From: Margaritifera margaritifera
Lineage: Eukaryota > Mollusca > Bivalvia > Unionida > Margaritiferidae
Reading direction: 5' to 3'
DNA length: 64,000 nt
Assembly: GCA_029931535.1 (NCBI GenBank)
Contig: JAQPZY010001638.1
Location: 5,146,001 to 5,210,000 of the forward strand
The position numbers and the translations under genes are program-made. The notes under the pieces were generated by a model. The model was not told where the DNA came from. It saw only the letters and a program-made list of their open reading frames with translations, and did not search any database. Position 1 is the first letter of the stretch; every line of letters starts with the position of its first letter. Of this stretch, positions 48,121 to 59,319 are shown piece by piece.

Positions 48121-48730
48121 GATGGACGGATGTCAGACAACAGACCATGGACAAGAGCTTAAAAGGGGAAACTCTGGCTACAAATGGAAAAGAGCATATT
48201 ACAACTCCAAAAGAATAAACCAATGTATTTCTAAAAATGCAAAAGAACGTTTAAATTGGTTTTTAAAAATAATAAAATGGGATAATACTAAATAAGAGGC
48301 CAAGGTATTTTTATTATGCATGAGCATTTGGCCAAGAAAACGATGAGTTTTAGCTTACAAAATTATTAATTACCTGATACACATGGAGAACATATGTTTT
48401 GAATCAGGGACAGGAAATTATTTACCAGAATGGCTATCTTAAATGTACCTTTCTCATTGGCAGAATTGTAACATATTTTTTCAATTGGTAGGATTGGTGA
48501 TGTCATTCCAAAACAAGTCCTGTTATTTAATGTATCTTTACCTTTTTTCACTTGGTTTATGGTCTTCAATGTAGCAACTTCATTTTTAAAAACCCCACCC
48601 ACCGATATCTAGATCAGGTTTTGTTTTCTGTCTTTTCAGCTTAAGGTTCATTCAGATATTTCATACTCAATCCCACTCATAACATTTATGATGATGGGGT
48701 CATAAATGTGTTTTCCTGTATTTCTGCACC
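48121..48730. other. Intron sequence without recognised gene
   Basis: The first ~80 bp continue the ~150-bp repeat. The rest is AT-rich with no supportable feature. Confidence 0.5.
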
Positions 48731-48732
48731 GA

Positions 48733-48904
48733 CTGTATTTTGATATCAATTTGGATCTGCGGTGTATAATTGAGTATATTTGCATGATTTGTATCTGCCT
48801 TGTATAAATAAGATTGAGTATATTTACGTGATTTGTATCTGGTATGCACAATTAAGTATATTTACGTGATTTGTATCTGCTCTGTGTATAATTAAGATCA
48901 AGTA
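48733..48904 (+). repeat. 44-bp minisatellite, left block (about 3.5 units)
   Basis: Units of the form 'gtatatttacgtgatttgta' + 'tctgctgtgtataattaaga' + 'tcaa', with unit variants in a fixed order. It is interrupted after 'gatcaagta' by the TA-target element at 48905. Confidence 0.85.
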
Positions 48905-50329
48905 CAGTACAGCTCACGTGATTTTTAGGAACCCCACGCATCGCGGTGGGGGACTTAATCCCCTCCACTTTAGCTCCAAGATAGCACTTCGCAGTGGAGG
49001 CATAAATTGGCAGAAATACCTACAAATTACCACCGCGTTTCGGCAGGCACGCCGATGTCAACTACACCATGGAGGGGCTAGTCGACATTACTGATTGACA
49101 TCTGAACAGCCAATGAATGAAGATCACCTATGGAAAGACTGAGACGTCAAGAGTGATTTACAACCGGATACCATCTGAAGAATCAGTCATTTTTATTTCG
49201 ATCATATATTTGGACAATACAAAAATAATTTCAAAAGTCTTGTATATTCAGTACACATTACTGTTTATAAAAGGTTGATCGACTTCTTTTGCAATAAGTT
49301 TATGATTTTAATTTATTTCCAAGAAATATGAACAAACTTATGCACTGACTTGATGAGAAGCACACATTGCTGAGCTTCTCAAGCAGAATAAATTTATCAT
49401 TTTGTTCCAAAGGAAAGTAATTCTCTGAGATATGGACAATTAAAATCCAAATTTACATCCGCTTCTGCTTCCCCCCCCCCCCCCACAACAACAACAAACC
49501 AAAACACTGAATTTACACTGAAATGCAAACTGTGTCCTTAGTCTTTAAGCAGCAATAGCAGAGTCACGAGGCTGAATGTTATGACTGCATGTGTACTAAA
49601 AGGGACTGACTATTTAATATATGGGGTTTATATGTTGTTGTTTTTTTTTTTTACCGGGATATTTTTTGTTCTTTCATTACAATATTTATTTATTTTAAGT
49701 GAAATATGGAACTGATTAACGTCTACTACAAAAATCAGAGAAAGACAATTGTTTTCATGCATTTAAGCCCCCCCCCCACTCCATTTGGAAAATTCAATTG
49801 TCTCTCCCTAATAAAAACTTGACTTCAGCGGATGTTCTACAGAAATCAAGGCAGTGGCCATTGTGAACACTGTTGTAAAATATTAACAAGGGTTTGCATC
49901 AAAGGATGATGTAAGTTTCAGCTTGGGAACAGTGTGTTTTTATCACATGAAGCCATCTGACTTGGCGCGTTGTACTTTACAACCGCATTTATGGTCCCGC
50001 CATTAACAATGGAAGTTTGATAATTGTTAGTAATTAATCTGAACTCGGCTTATTACCGAAATGAAAAATAATATGGAAAATTCTAAAATCTGAGATGTTC
50101 AGAGATTTTAATTTCCATCAAGTTTAGAGCATTTTGCATGGATATATTGTCTCCACATATATCCTATTATTTGATCATTTTTCTACAGCAAAAATATAAA
50201 AATAAAATATACTCTTGTAATTATTTTTACGCAGATATTAAAGAATGCAGTTTCCTGTTTGTGACTGTTAGAGCCTTTGGTTATTGCGCGTGTTTCTGTA
50301 TGTGGTATATTGCTTTACAGCTAGGGAGC

Positions 50330-50400
50330 TAGAGTTACTGTGGCCCAGTGGATAAAATGTGCGACTCGCACACACACTTAGGTGTCTGCAAGGGGGGGGG
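50330..50400 (+). repeat. tRNA-like SINE head fragment
   Basis: 'actgtggcccagtggataaa' contains a good A-box match (tggcccagtgg), followed by 'gcgactcgcac'. The B box is missing or degenerate. It lies inside TA-target copy 2. Confidence 0.4.
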
Positions 50401-50401
50401 G

Positions 50402-52040
50402 ACATGTTGCCTCGTCCCAGCCCCGATTTTTAAAAAATAATAAATATATCCCTTTTACTTTGGCTCCCCCCGCCAAAAAAAATTCCTGCGGATGCCCATG
50501 AACACACAAATGACTTTAGAGCACATTCTTGGGAGTTCCTGTGCAGTGGTGGGAAAATTTCTTTCTTTTTTGCTCCGTAACGCTATAATGTCTAGCATGT
50601 TATTACTTTTTTACCACTACTGAACGTTTCCAGATTTCAGTTTGTGTACGTCGAGATTTATAATCAGTCAGATTTTAATATTTTAATTCTGACGATTGAC
50701 TAAAAATGTCGACATGTCAAGCAGCGAAAAAGAAAAATTTTGGTTAACATTAATAAGCATTTTAGCGTTATTTTTGAAACTCACATTAGTGAAAAACTCT
50801 TCAAAACATAAGCAGAATCCCGAAAAACTTTAATGGCAGGAACTTCTTTTTGGCTTAGTGTGAATGATGTGGCCGCTAATTGAAGAAAGCTAGCCAATCA
50901 TGGAATACTTAAACTCTTACTGAAGCATGTACAAAAAAAAAAAAATAGAAAAAAAAAAAGGTTTTTAATAGTAATAGATTACAATGACTTAAGCAGTAGT
51001 GCTTTGGATTCTATATTTTATGAGAGAGAGAGAGAGAGAGAAAGGGGGAGTGGAACTTTACTAAGAAGAGTTAATGATCTAAAATTATTCATCTTATTTT
51101 TCTGTATTATGCATATTATGCAATAGGAAAACGAACAGAAAAGAAAAAGTTAAACATTAATTTTATCTGATGCACAAGTTTGTCAAATCAATGGCAAAGA
51201 AAACAAACCCGCAGAAGCGTTGCTGTTGTACTTTTAGGTTAACAGTTAGCACATGAAATTAACACGTCAATATCAAAGAACACACGCAGTGTTGATGGCT
51301 TCTATTGTGCAAGGTTACTTGCACGCGTCAACTACATGTATCTCGGATGAACTTTTGCAACCATTTGTGATTTTAAAAACCCCGCTACTTTGGTAATTAA
51401 TGCAAAATAGTACATTTTAAAATAAAATAACGATGTGAAATCTTAATAATGCTTTATTTAAGCGATTGGATGTCAGAAAAAATCATACAATATGTGAATG
51501 AGTACTCATGCATGGAGTAACCATCGGAACTCGTGCGATTTTGTTTCACTTCAGTCAGGTATGACTGCAGCTATGTTATTAATTTGTTCGAGGTTTATCG
51601 TTCTTTTCATTGCAGGTAGTACAATATCACTGACTTTCATATGATCATTAAAATTTTGTATTGCGTTTACTGAAAAAGAAATAAGGATATGAATGCATGT
51701 TTTGATTCCGATAACATAGTATTGAAGAAAAAGAAATTAGATTCATTGCGCAAAATGTAGTAGTAATACAGTTTACGAGGCATCGTTATTACATTATCAT
51801 CATCTAAAATATGATTTGGCACTATGTATCATACATTTTATTCGTTAGAACAAGGAAATATTTATAATTAACTGAATTACATTTTTTTCAGTATCAAAAA
51901 ATTAGCAAATTGCTCCCCAGAGGGATAACGATGTAGATAAATTGGTGCCCCCCCCCCCTGCCATCTCTCTCTCAACCTCTGCTTGCATGGGTAATAAACA
52001 GTAAACCACGACCATATTATCGAGACCACATCCACTCTGC
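50402..52040. other. Interior of TA-target copy 2, not matched in copy 1
   Basis: AT-rich, with homopolymer and (GA)n runs (51022-51042). No open frame of note. It does not obviously align with the middle of copy 1, so the interiors have diverged or been replaced. Confidence 0.4.
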
Positions 52041-52213
52041 GGTGGTTATCGGATGCGACTCTGCGAGAAAGCGTGGTGTGCAGGGCTATTCTCCGTGACA
52101 ACTTCGTCAGGATGCGTGGAGTGATGGTGGAGGGTTTTTTCTTAATCCTCTCCACTCACTCTCCACCCCCACCGCGATGTGTGGGGTTCCGAAAAAACAC
52201 GTGAGCTGTACTG

Positions 52214-53030
52214 TATATTTACATGATTTGTATCTGCTGTTTATAATTAAGATTGGTTATATTTATGTGATTTGTATCTGTTGTGTATAATTTAATATCA
52301 AGTATATTTATGTGATTTGTATCTGTTGTGTATAATTAAGATCAAGTATATTTACATGATTTGTATCTGCTGTGTATAATTAAGATCAAGTATATTTACG
52401 TGATTTGTATCTGCTGTGTATAATTTAAGATCAAGTATATTTACGTGATTTGTATCTGCTGTGTATAATTTACGATCAAGTATTATTATTTTGCCTCAAA
52501 TTCCACCTGACTTATGTCTCAATTCCGCTTGGTTTACGTCTCAGATCAGTTAGTCTTTATTAGATCTCACGCCTGGAATTTTAAAAAAATTTATGCCTCA
52601 GGTACGTCTAAATAACGGGCGAAAACTTTTGTACAGGTACACATGTGCTAAAACCACCAAGTGATGTGTGTTATCTCAGTTTGTATCTGCTGTGTATAAT
52701 TGAGTATATCTGCATGATTTGTATCTGCCTTGTATAAATAAGATTGAGTATATTTACGTGATTTGTATCTGCCTTGTATAAATAAGATTGAGTATATTTA
52801 TGTGATTTGTATCTGCGATGCATAATTAAGTATATTTATGTGATTTGTATCTGTTCCATGTATAATTAAGATCAAGTATATTTACACGATTTGAATCTGC
52901 TGTGTATAATTAAGATTGGTTATATTTATGTGATTTGTATCTGTTGTGTATAAATTAAGATCAAGTATATTTACGTGATTTGTATCTGCTGTGTATAATT
53001 AAGATTGAGTATATTTATGCGAGTGGGCTT
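52214..53030 (+). repeat. 44-bp minisatellite, right blocks
   Basis: About six units (52214-52480), a 190-bp non-repeat spacer (52481-52679), then about eight units to 53030. The second block repeats the order of unit variants seen in the left block at 48733-48900, which suggests duplication of a multi-unit segment. Confidence 0.88.
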
Positions 53031-53349
53031 AAATTGCCCATGTTGAATAATTTGTTACTGATTCTAGCTGACAATTATGTATTTTAGAGTACAGATCTGA
53101 GATGTATTCATATTTGCTCTGATCAAGTGAATATTGAGTATATTTTCTTAAATTGAATACATATATATTGCACAATATTATATTAATACTTTATTTTAAT
53201 GTGTTACACACATACAGTCAAAATAATACAAGTTAGGAACTGAAATTGTGTTTGTTGTTGTTTTCTCCCAGTATTTACTTAATAATTTGGGTCAGTGGAA
53301 CACTTTCTGCAAACTTTTCAATGCTGTTGATTGCATTTGTTATGAAAAC

Positions 53350-54070
53350 ATCTGTTGCAAAGTTTCTCTATTTGTTCCATCTTCATCTGTATTTGATGGC
53401 ACATCAGCATCATTTGTCGAATACTGGAAGACCTTTATGCCAGCCAGGATGTTTTCCATTGAAGTTGGTTGAATTTTGTTGAGTTTCTTTTTTTATAGAT
53501 AAAGTTGTTTATATTTGTTCTAAATGGTCATATTTGATGGTAGATTAGCAGCATTTGTGAATTTCAAATGCTTTCAAGGTTGGAAGCTTACTGTCAAATT
53601 TGTACAATTCTGTTGAGCTGCTTTCAAGAAGAACCTGGAAGTTGTTTAAAGTTTTTTTTTCTAATTTGAGTAATGGTGGCCATATTTGACAGTGGATAGA
53701 CATGATTTGTACAAATTTCAAAGTCCTTCATGCCAGTGTGCTTTCTGTCAAATTTGGTCAAACTCTGTAACAGTTTTGATCATAAGTCATTTGTTATGGC
53801 TGCCATATTTTATGGCTGATTGGCACAATTTGTAAAAATTTCAAAGTCCTTCATGCCATAGTGCTTTCTATCAAATATGTTCCAAGTCTGTTTGGTGCTT
53901 TTTGAGAAGAAGTCATTTTAAACTTTTTCTATTTTTAGCAATGGCAGCCCTATTTAATGGCAGATCAACATTGTTTGTATACATTTTTTAAAAACCTTCA
54001 CGCTGTGACAATTCCTGTCAACTTTGTCAGATTATATTCTATGGTTTTTGAGAAGTCATTTGATGTATTT
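53350..54070 (+). repeat. Decayed ~150-190-bp tandem repeat, about five units
   Basis: Each unit holds a version of 'atggtggccatatttgatgg', 'cattttgtaaatttcaaag'-like text, 'ccttcatgcca', 'tttctgtcaaatttgg' and 'tttttgagaagaagtcattt'. The divergence between units is high. The family is familiar from marine invertebrate genomes, so it is an old satellite. Confidence 0.65.
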
Positions 54071-54634
54071 TCCATTGTGTTAACCCTTTGCCTCATAGCA
54101 TCTGTTGCTGTATAGGCTGTCACTATACATGTGCCAAAACAACAAAGTGCTGTGTGCTATAAATAGAACAGATGTCACCTAAATTATTCCATACATATAG
54201 GCCTGCCTGGAACAGTTTCAGCAGTGAAGAATATGTTAAGTTCAACCTAAATTTTAAAATTTTTACCCTTTTTGTAGCAAAGGTTTTAAAGTAAAATTGA
54301 TTTTTATGGCTGCATAGTTATTTTATACTTTAAAATCTTGAGAGAATTCATTCGCCATCACATCAATTAAGTTGTTTGAAAATCATAACCTTTCTCAAAC
54401 ACTAAATCTACTGGTTTGCTGAAAATTTGTTTGCTCGTTAAATTTGTTAACAATTTTTTTAAACCTCATAAAAGTAAAAGTGTCAGCGATTAGTGCAAAG
54501 AATGTCACATCAGGGAACAAAACATCATGTCTCCCTCACACAATCGTGCGTGTTTCCGTATCTTGCCCCCCCCCCCCACCTTGGAACCCCTAATGAAATT
54601 CCATTTGAGTTATCTCCCTTTAAAGTGTTCCGAG
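54071..54634. other. Intron sequence, nothing recognised
   Basis: AT-rich, with one poly-C run (54567-54579) and no supportable gene. Confidence 0.5.
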
Positions 54635-54636
54635 TA

Positions 54637-57600
54637 CACCGCTCCCTCGATAACTTGCACACAACGGGGTCCAAAAACATCGACCGCACTATAAGCGAGG
54701 GCGCGAGTTACCGAGGGACCTATGAAAAACTAATAAAGAGATGGAGATTGACAGAGAGAGGCAAAAGTGGGGGGGGGGGTTACATTGTTAAATACTCGTT
54801 TTATAATCGTGCTGAAAATAACTGTGAATAAATATTTCTTTATAAAGGTGTTGTTCGTTTTTTTTTATAAATTATCTTTAATTTCTGGATAAAGTATCTT
54901 GAAAAGATCGTAAAAACAAACATTATTCCACGAGGTATCAGTACTCTTAACATGTGTATCGCTAAACACATTGTGTATTACATCACTGCTTTTTGTGTTG
55001 ATTTGGATACATTCTACTTTTATTGCTTGTTCAAAATGAATCGAGATTTCTTTTATCAAAAAGGATAACATTCATATCAAAAAACGACGTCAAAACTTGT
55101 GTTGCTTAAAATTTTTTATTCTGCTATCACTAGATAGATAGATAGAAAGATAGAGTAAAATGTAAAAAAATAAATTCACAAAGATAAACCATTACCAACC
55201 ATGAATTTAATAGGTTTAAACGTCAAACATGTAAAAAAAAAAAAAAAAAAAAATATTTAAATACAAATACGCGAGTGAGAATACGACAATATTTACAGTT
55301 AACAAATATAAATTCACATTTTGAAAAAATCAGTTAATTTTTTTTGTGTTGTCAGTTGATTTCTCTGCCGCCGAGCAAAATCTCTAAGGTTTCTCAACTG
55401 AATTATCTTCACAGAGTCAACATTTTGGGTCTCCAGCCACCGGATGGCAACATTAAAAGATTCTATTGCTTCCTGTGCAGAGGGGGGAGGTGGAGCAACA
55501 TCTAAATCGGCTTCACTCTCGACACTAGGGGTGCTCCAATTGGAATCGTCTTCCAATGCGACTCTGTTTGTTACAGAATGTACAATCTGTTCTTCTGTCA
55601 TGTACTCAGCTGTGGGACAGTCATTGTCAGCACATAACCACCCCTCCACATCGTCGCGATTAACATCCATCTGAGCACCATGGGTCTGTATAAATTTCTC
55701 CCAAACAGCCTCTGCCTGAACGACATCCGTTTCGCTGAAACCTTCAAAGTCGCTCTCGTCATCACTGTCTTGATCAGTGTCTTGCTTTATATCAAAGGCA
55801 GCTCCAAGACCCTTCATCCAGCACCCCTCTATTATCTTAGGTGTGATCAATCTCCATGCTTGACCACCCATGAAAACAGTCTCCTTCAAACTCACACTCT
55901 TGAGAAAGGTTGTAACACCTTCTCCACTGTCCAGCATGGACTGTATTAACAGCCAACGGTAATTCTGTTTAAAAGTGCTTATAATTCCCTGGTCTAGTGG
56001 GTGGATTAATGATGTTGTGTTTTTAGGGAGATATTCCACCCGGATCTTTCCGTCACTTGTTTGTAGTGAATCAGCAGGGGTGTGTGCTGGGCAATTGTCT
56101 AATAGCAGTAGAGCTTTCTCCTCTAAGCCCCTGGATCGCAGGTGGTTTCTGACGGCGGGGACAAACATCTTAGAAAACCACTCCGTAAATATTGTTGCAG
56201 TCATCCATGCATTTCCACTATTTCTGTATACAAATGGAAGGCTGTCCATATTCATATGATGAAAACAACGAGAAGACTTGTATTTGCCAACACATAATGG
56301 TTTCATTTTATGTGTGCCAGTTTTGTTAACACAAAACAAAAGTGTTAATCTCTCTTTGTTCAGCTTGAAACCCTCCTTTTTGTGTGTATCATCTCTGGTA
56401 GCTAGAGTTTTGTCTGGCATCATTCGATAGCAAAGACCAGCCTCATCACAATTATAAACTTGGTCATCTGTATATCCCTCACGGGTCAGTATCTCTCAGA
56501 GTTGGTTGGGATAACTAAATGCGGCCGCCTGATTTGCCGAGCGTATCTCTCCCGACAACGAATTTTGTCTTATTCCATGTCGGCACTGGAATCTCCAAAG
56601 CCATCCATGGCTTGCCATGAAATCTGAATCAGTATCCATAGTTTTGGCCATTTTCTCTGCCTGGGCCTTGAGAATTGTTCCCAAAATCGGAACACCTTGT
56701 TCACATTGTTGTGTGAACCAGGTGTACACAGCATCATCTAATTCTGTGTCGTTTGCAGTGCGTACCCATTTCCGTTTAAACCCATCATCAGAATCAACTT
56801 CATGCAAATAATCCCGAAATTTCTGCTCATCCTTGAGCCAACCACTGAGTGTCGACTCGGCAAGTTTAAGTTCACTACAAACTTTAGATCTTGATTCACC
56901 ATTACGAACCCTCTCTATGACAGTAAGCTTTTCATTCATCGAGTACGCCTTTTGCTTGATTCCCTTGCTCTCCATGATCACATTTACAAATGATTAGGAT
57001 AAATTACTGATTAATATGTACTTTAATGACAATAAGTACATACTATTTGAAACCATGTTTGATTGGTCCAATGAAATTGATTGATGTTGAGACACGATAG
57101 TGACCACAAGAGTTTATGCATGTAGGATTTACATTCCTTTGAACTTTTGTATTGTACGTCTTTTACTTGATTTGATACAAAAGACTGACTTAACGTGATA
57201 AAACAAAGCAGGTCTATTTTAATCGATTTTTACAATGCAACAAACACTTCCCCAAGACGTAGATCAAAACGTAGTCGGCACTTAATTAGGTTCTCACAGA
57301 TGTGTTCGCGGGCATCGATGTGACGGTCAATTGACTCTTTTCATGTCTGAATAGAAGAGAACATGCAACGATTATACTGCTTACACTGCAACACAATGAA
57401 AAGATTAAAACACTAATTTCCCCTGACAAGACATATTTAATTAGTGTTTATTTCATTCAGTGTTGCCACCTGTTAGCATTTACTATAATTTTTCATTGAT
57501 CGCTGTTTCGCCGTATACATATATTATTATTTACAGTGTATTGAGAAAATATTTTTTCCAATAAAATCTAACAAGATATGTGATTCCTTATTAAAACCTG

Positions 57601-57814
57601 AAAATTTCACGATGTTGATTCTAACTTTTCGGGCACTAACTGCCATTTTTGACGATAAAACGGGCGATATATCAAGGTTTCATTCAACAGTTCTGATCGT
57701 GATTTTCTTCATTTTTTAAAAATATTTTCTTTTAAAAAAACGGGATCCACGCCGGACACCGCATTATAAGCGGGTTCACGAGTTATCAGGGTGCGAGTTA
57801 TCAAGGGAGTGGTG
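54637..57814 (-). mobile_element. Tigger/pogo-type DNA transposon, full length (3178 bp)
   Basis: The left end CACCGCTCCCTCGATAACTT and right end (complement) CACCACTCCCTTGATAACTC form terminal inverted repeats. Further homology extends over about 80 bp with the internal motif cg.actataagcg.g / gcattataagcggg. TA flanks both ends (54635-54636 and 57815-57816). It encodes one transposase on the minus strand. Flanks, ends and coding region are all present, so this is a nearly complete pogo-group element with a single visible stop. Confidence 0.9.
55314..56981 (-). pseudogene. Tigger/pogo (CENP-B-like) transposase with one in-frame TGA
   Basis: One continuous minus-strand frame of 556 codons with a TGA at codon 162 (56498-56496) and no frameshift. 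The N-terminal psq-type helix-turn-helix (KLTVIERVRNGESRSKVCSE) is followed by a CENP-B-type second DNA-binding domain (residues about 70-150, FMASHGWLWRFQCRHGIRQN). The DDE catalytic core follows: VYNCDEAGLCYR (first Asp), LLLLDNCPAHT (second Asp) and SLIHPLDQGIISTFK (third Asp), with 34 residues between the last two. An acidic stretch and a basic C-terminus follow. The TGA sits between the binding and catalytic domains. The alternative of a downstream start at the MMPDKT methionines would lose DNA binding and the first Asp. Confidence 0.9.
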
Positions 57815-57865
57815 TATATATATATATAAGCTCTTTTGAATTCAGCTACAATTTGGGATAGTAAA

Positions 57866-58144
57866 CAATTTATTGCACTAATTGTTAGGGGGAGATCTGA
57901 AGATTTGTTCACCCAAGACAATTCATATTTCATGAGTGCAAAGCCCTTGTCAGGAGGGAGACATAAATATTTGTTCACCTGCAACAAAGTCATGTTCCAT
58001 GAGGGCTTTACCTTCGTGGCATATAACTTGCCTTGGATAAACAAATCTTCATATCTTCCCCTATCAAGGGCTTTGCCCTCATGGCACATGACTTGCCTTG
58101 GGTAAACAAATCTTCATATCTCCACATAATAAGGGCAATAAATG
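57866..58144. mobile_element. Palindromic MITE next to the Tigger element
   Basis: The left CAATTTATTGC...ggagatctgaagatttgttcaccc...gcaaagccctt is mirrored on the right by ...aagggctttgcc...gggtaaacaaatcttcatatctcc...GGCAATAAATG. A direct repeat of the inner half also exists (gggctttaccttcgtggcat and gggctttgccctcatggcac). It is about 280 bp, with no coding. Confidence 0.7.
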
Positions 58145-58422
58145 TATAATGTTCACTCAAATTTTTTCATTAAAAGTATTTTCTGTTCATGCTTTTTTTC
58201 ACATAATAGCTTATTACCCATTCCTTTACATTATATCAACAGTGTCAAATTTAGATATGCAAAATTACAATGTTAATGCTAAACTACAATTACAATGAGA
58301 ATAATTTGTGACTTTACATGCATAATGAATGTTTATGTACTTCAAACTCCAAAAATGAAGATTCTGTACAACATAAATTAATAAATCCTACATGCTATAT
58401 TTCGATCATTGCAAATAGATAC
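58145..58422. other. Start of intron 1 (sacsin), nothing recognised
   Basis: It contains the donor ACAG|gtatct at 58422-58417 (minus strand) and AT-rich sequence. Confidence 0.5.
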
Positions 58423-58570
58423 CTGTTATATGAAATACGGACTTGAATCCAAGACCAAACCTGCCAACTTTGATAGGGTCCTTTTCCTTCACACTGCTGT
58501 TCAACATGCGTATTCCTTCCCAGTCCTTCTCAGTGAATTTAGCATTATTATACACACAGAGCCCTGGTCC
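58423..58570 (-). CDS. SACS-like: Sacsin-like gene, short exon with the ATP-lid part of repeat 1
   Basis: A 148-bp exon bounded by acceptor ccttag and donor ACAG|gtatct. It starts in phase 0 and ends in phase 1. It encodes GPGLCVYNNAKFTEKDWEG and, at its end, VGRFGLGFKSVFHIT. This is the ATPase-fold segment equivalent to GPALWAYNNAEF...GKFGLGFCSVYNLTD in the second repeat of the giant exon. It joins in phase (G|AC = Asp) to the exon at 42360 across 16,062 bp. It is too short to be noticed by ORF length alone. The preceding NADD-bearing exon was not found up to 64000. Confidence 0.92.
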
Positions 58571-59319
58571 CTAAGGTTGAATTTAAATTTAAACTTTATT
58601 TCAACAAGAACAACAACAATAATAATAATAACAGTAATAGCAACAATAATATCCTTTATTTTATCAAGGGTGACACAAAGTTGACCATGATTATATACTG
58701 TAATGAACTTGGGGAAACAACCAAATTTCTTCTCCGTGTATAACCAAACATTTTTCAAGTCCCAAAATATGAACCCTCAAATAATACAAATTCTGAAATA
58801 ATGAACAGAAAATTCTGCCCAAATAACTAAGAACCTCAAAAATAAAGGACGAGCTGTTTGCAGAGTCTTCATAAATCAAAGGTAGAAACAGCTTTTTTTG
58901 AAACCAAACAAAATTTCTGTAGAATGCTATGTCTCACATGCTCTGCCATGGCAAACATCCTAGCAAAATTGCAAGAGCAAGAAAAGTATGTCACTGTAAC
59001 TTAGTTTTTGTCTATGATGAGTAGTACCTTCCAAGATGAATACACCCATCAAGTTTCATAACCGTAGATAGAATAGCGTCAATAGTATCATTCAACCAGA
59101 CTCTTGCATGGTTCTATGAGATCTCCACTATATGAGGGTCTTCGAAAACATTTCATTGATCTCTACTACCGATAGAAGGCACTTTGGTACAACTTTGTAG
59201 AAGTGAAACTATAATGATGTCTAAAAAAATTCTAGACATATTATCTGCAATCATTTGATCCAGCTAAGATTATACTCAAAGTTTAACAAAATATAATTTA
59301 ACAATACTTTGGAAACAGA
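58571..59319. other. Upstream sacsin intron, nothing recognised
   Basis: AT-rich, with a short (aat/aac)n stretch (58608-58650) and no gene signal. Confidence 0.5.

Larger units (their letters stand above)
48905..52213. mobile_element. Non-autonomous TA-target TIR element, copy 2 (3309 bp)
   Basis: The left end CAGTACAGCTCACGTG and right end CACGTGAGCTGTACTG are exact complements. The similarity continues for about 50 bp (ggaaccccac.catcgcggtg). TA flanks both sides (48903-48904 and 52214-52215), and the interrupted minisatellite unit reads through when the element is removed. The left 1.2 kb and right 0.2 kb match copy 1 at 1254-4305. There is no transposase frame. The CAGT start plus TA duplication fit Tc1/mariner-type mobilisation, though the superfamily cannot be proved without a transposase. 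Confidence 0.82.

Noticed and set aside
50330..50400. A functional tRNA gene
   Set aside because: Only an A-box-like stretch is present. There is no B box and no cloverleaf could be drawn.
48733..53030. Regular 44-bp units looking like a CRISPR array
   Set aside because: The units are contiguous without unique spacers, the genome is eukaryotic, and there are no cas genes. It is a minisatellite.
58409..58684. Plus-strand 91-aa frame
   Set aside because: It overlaps the minus-strand sacsin exon 58570-58423, which has splice signals and clear protein homology. The plus frame is its shadow.
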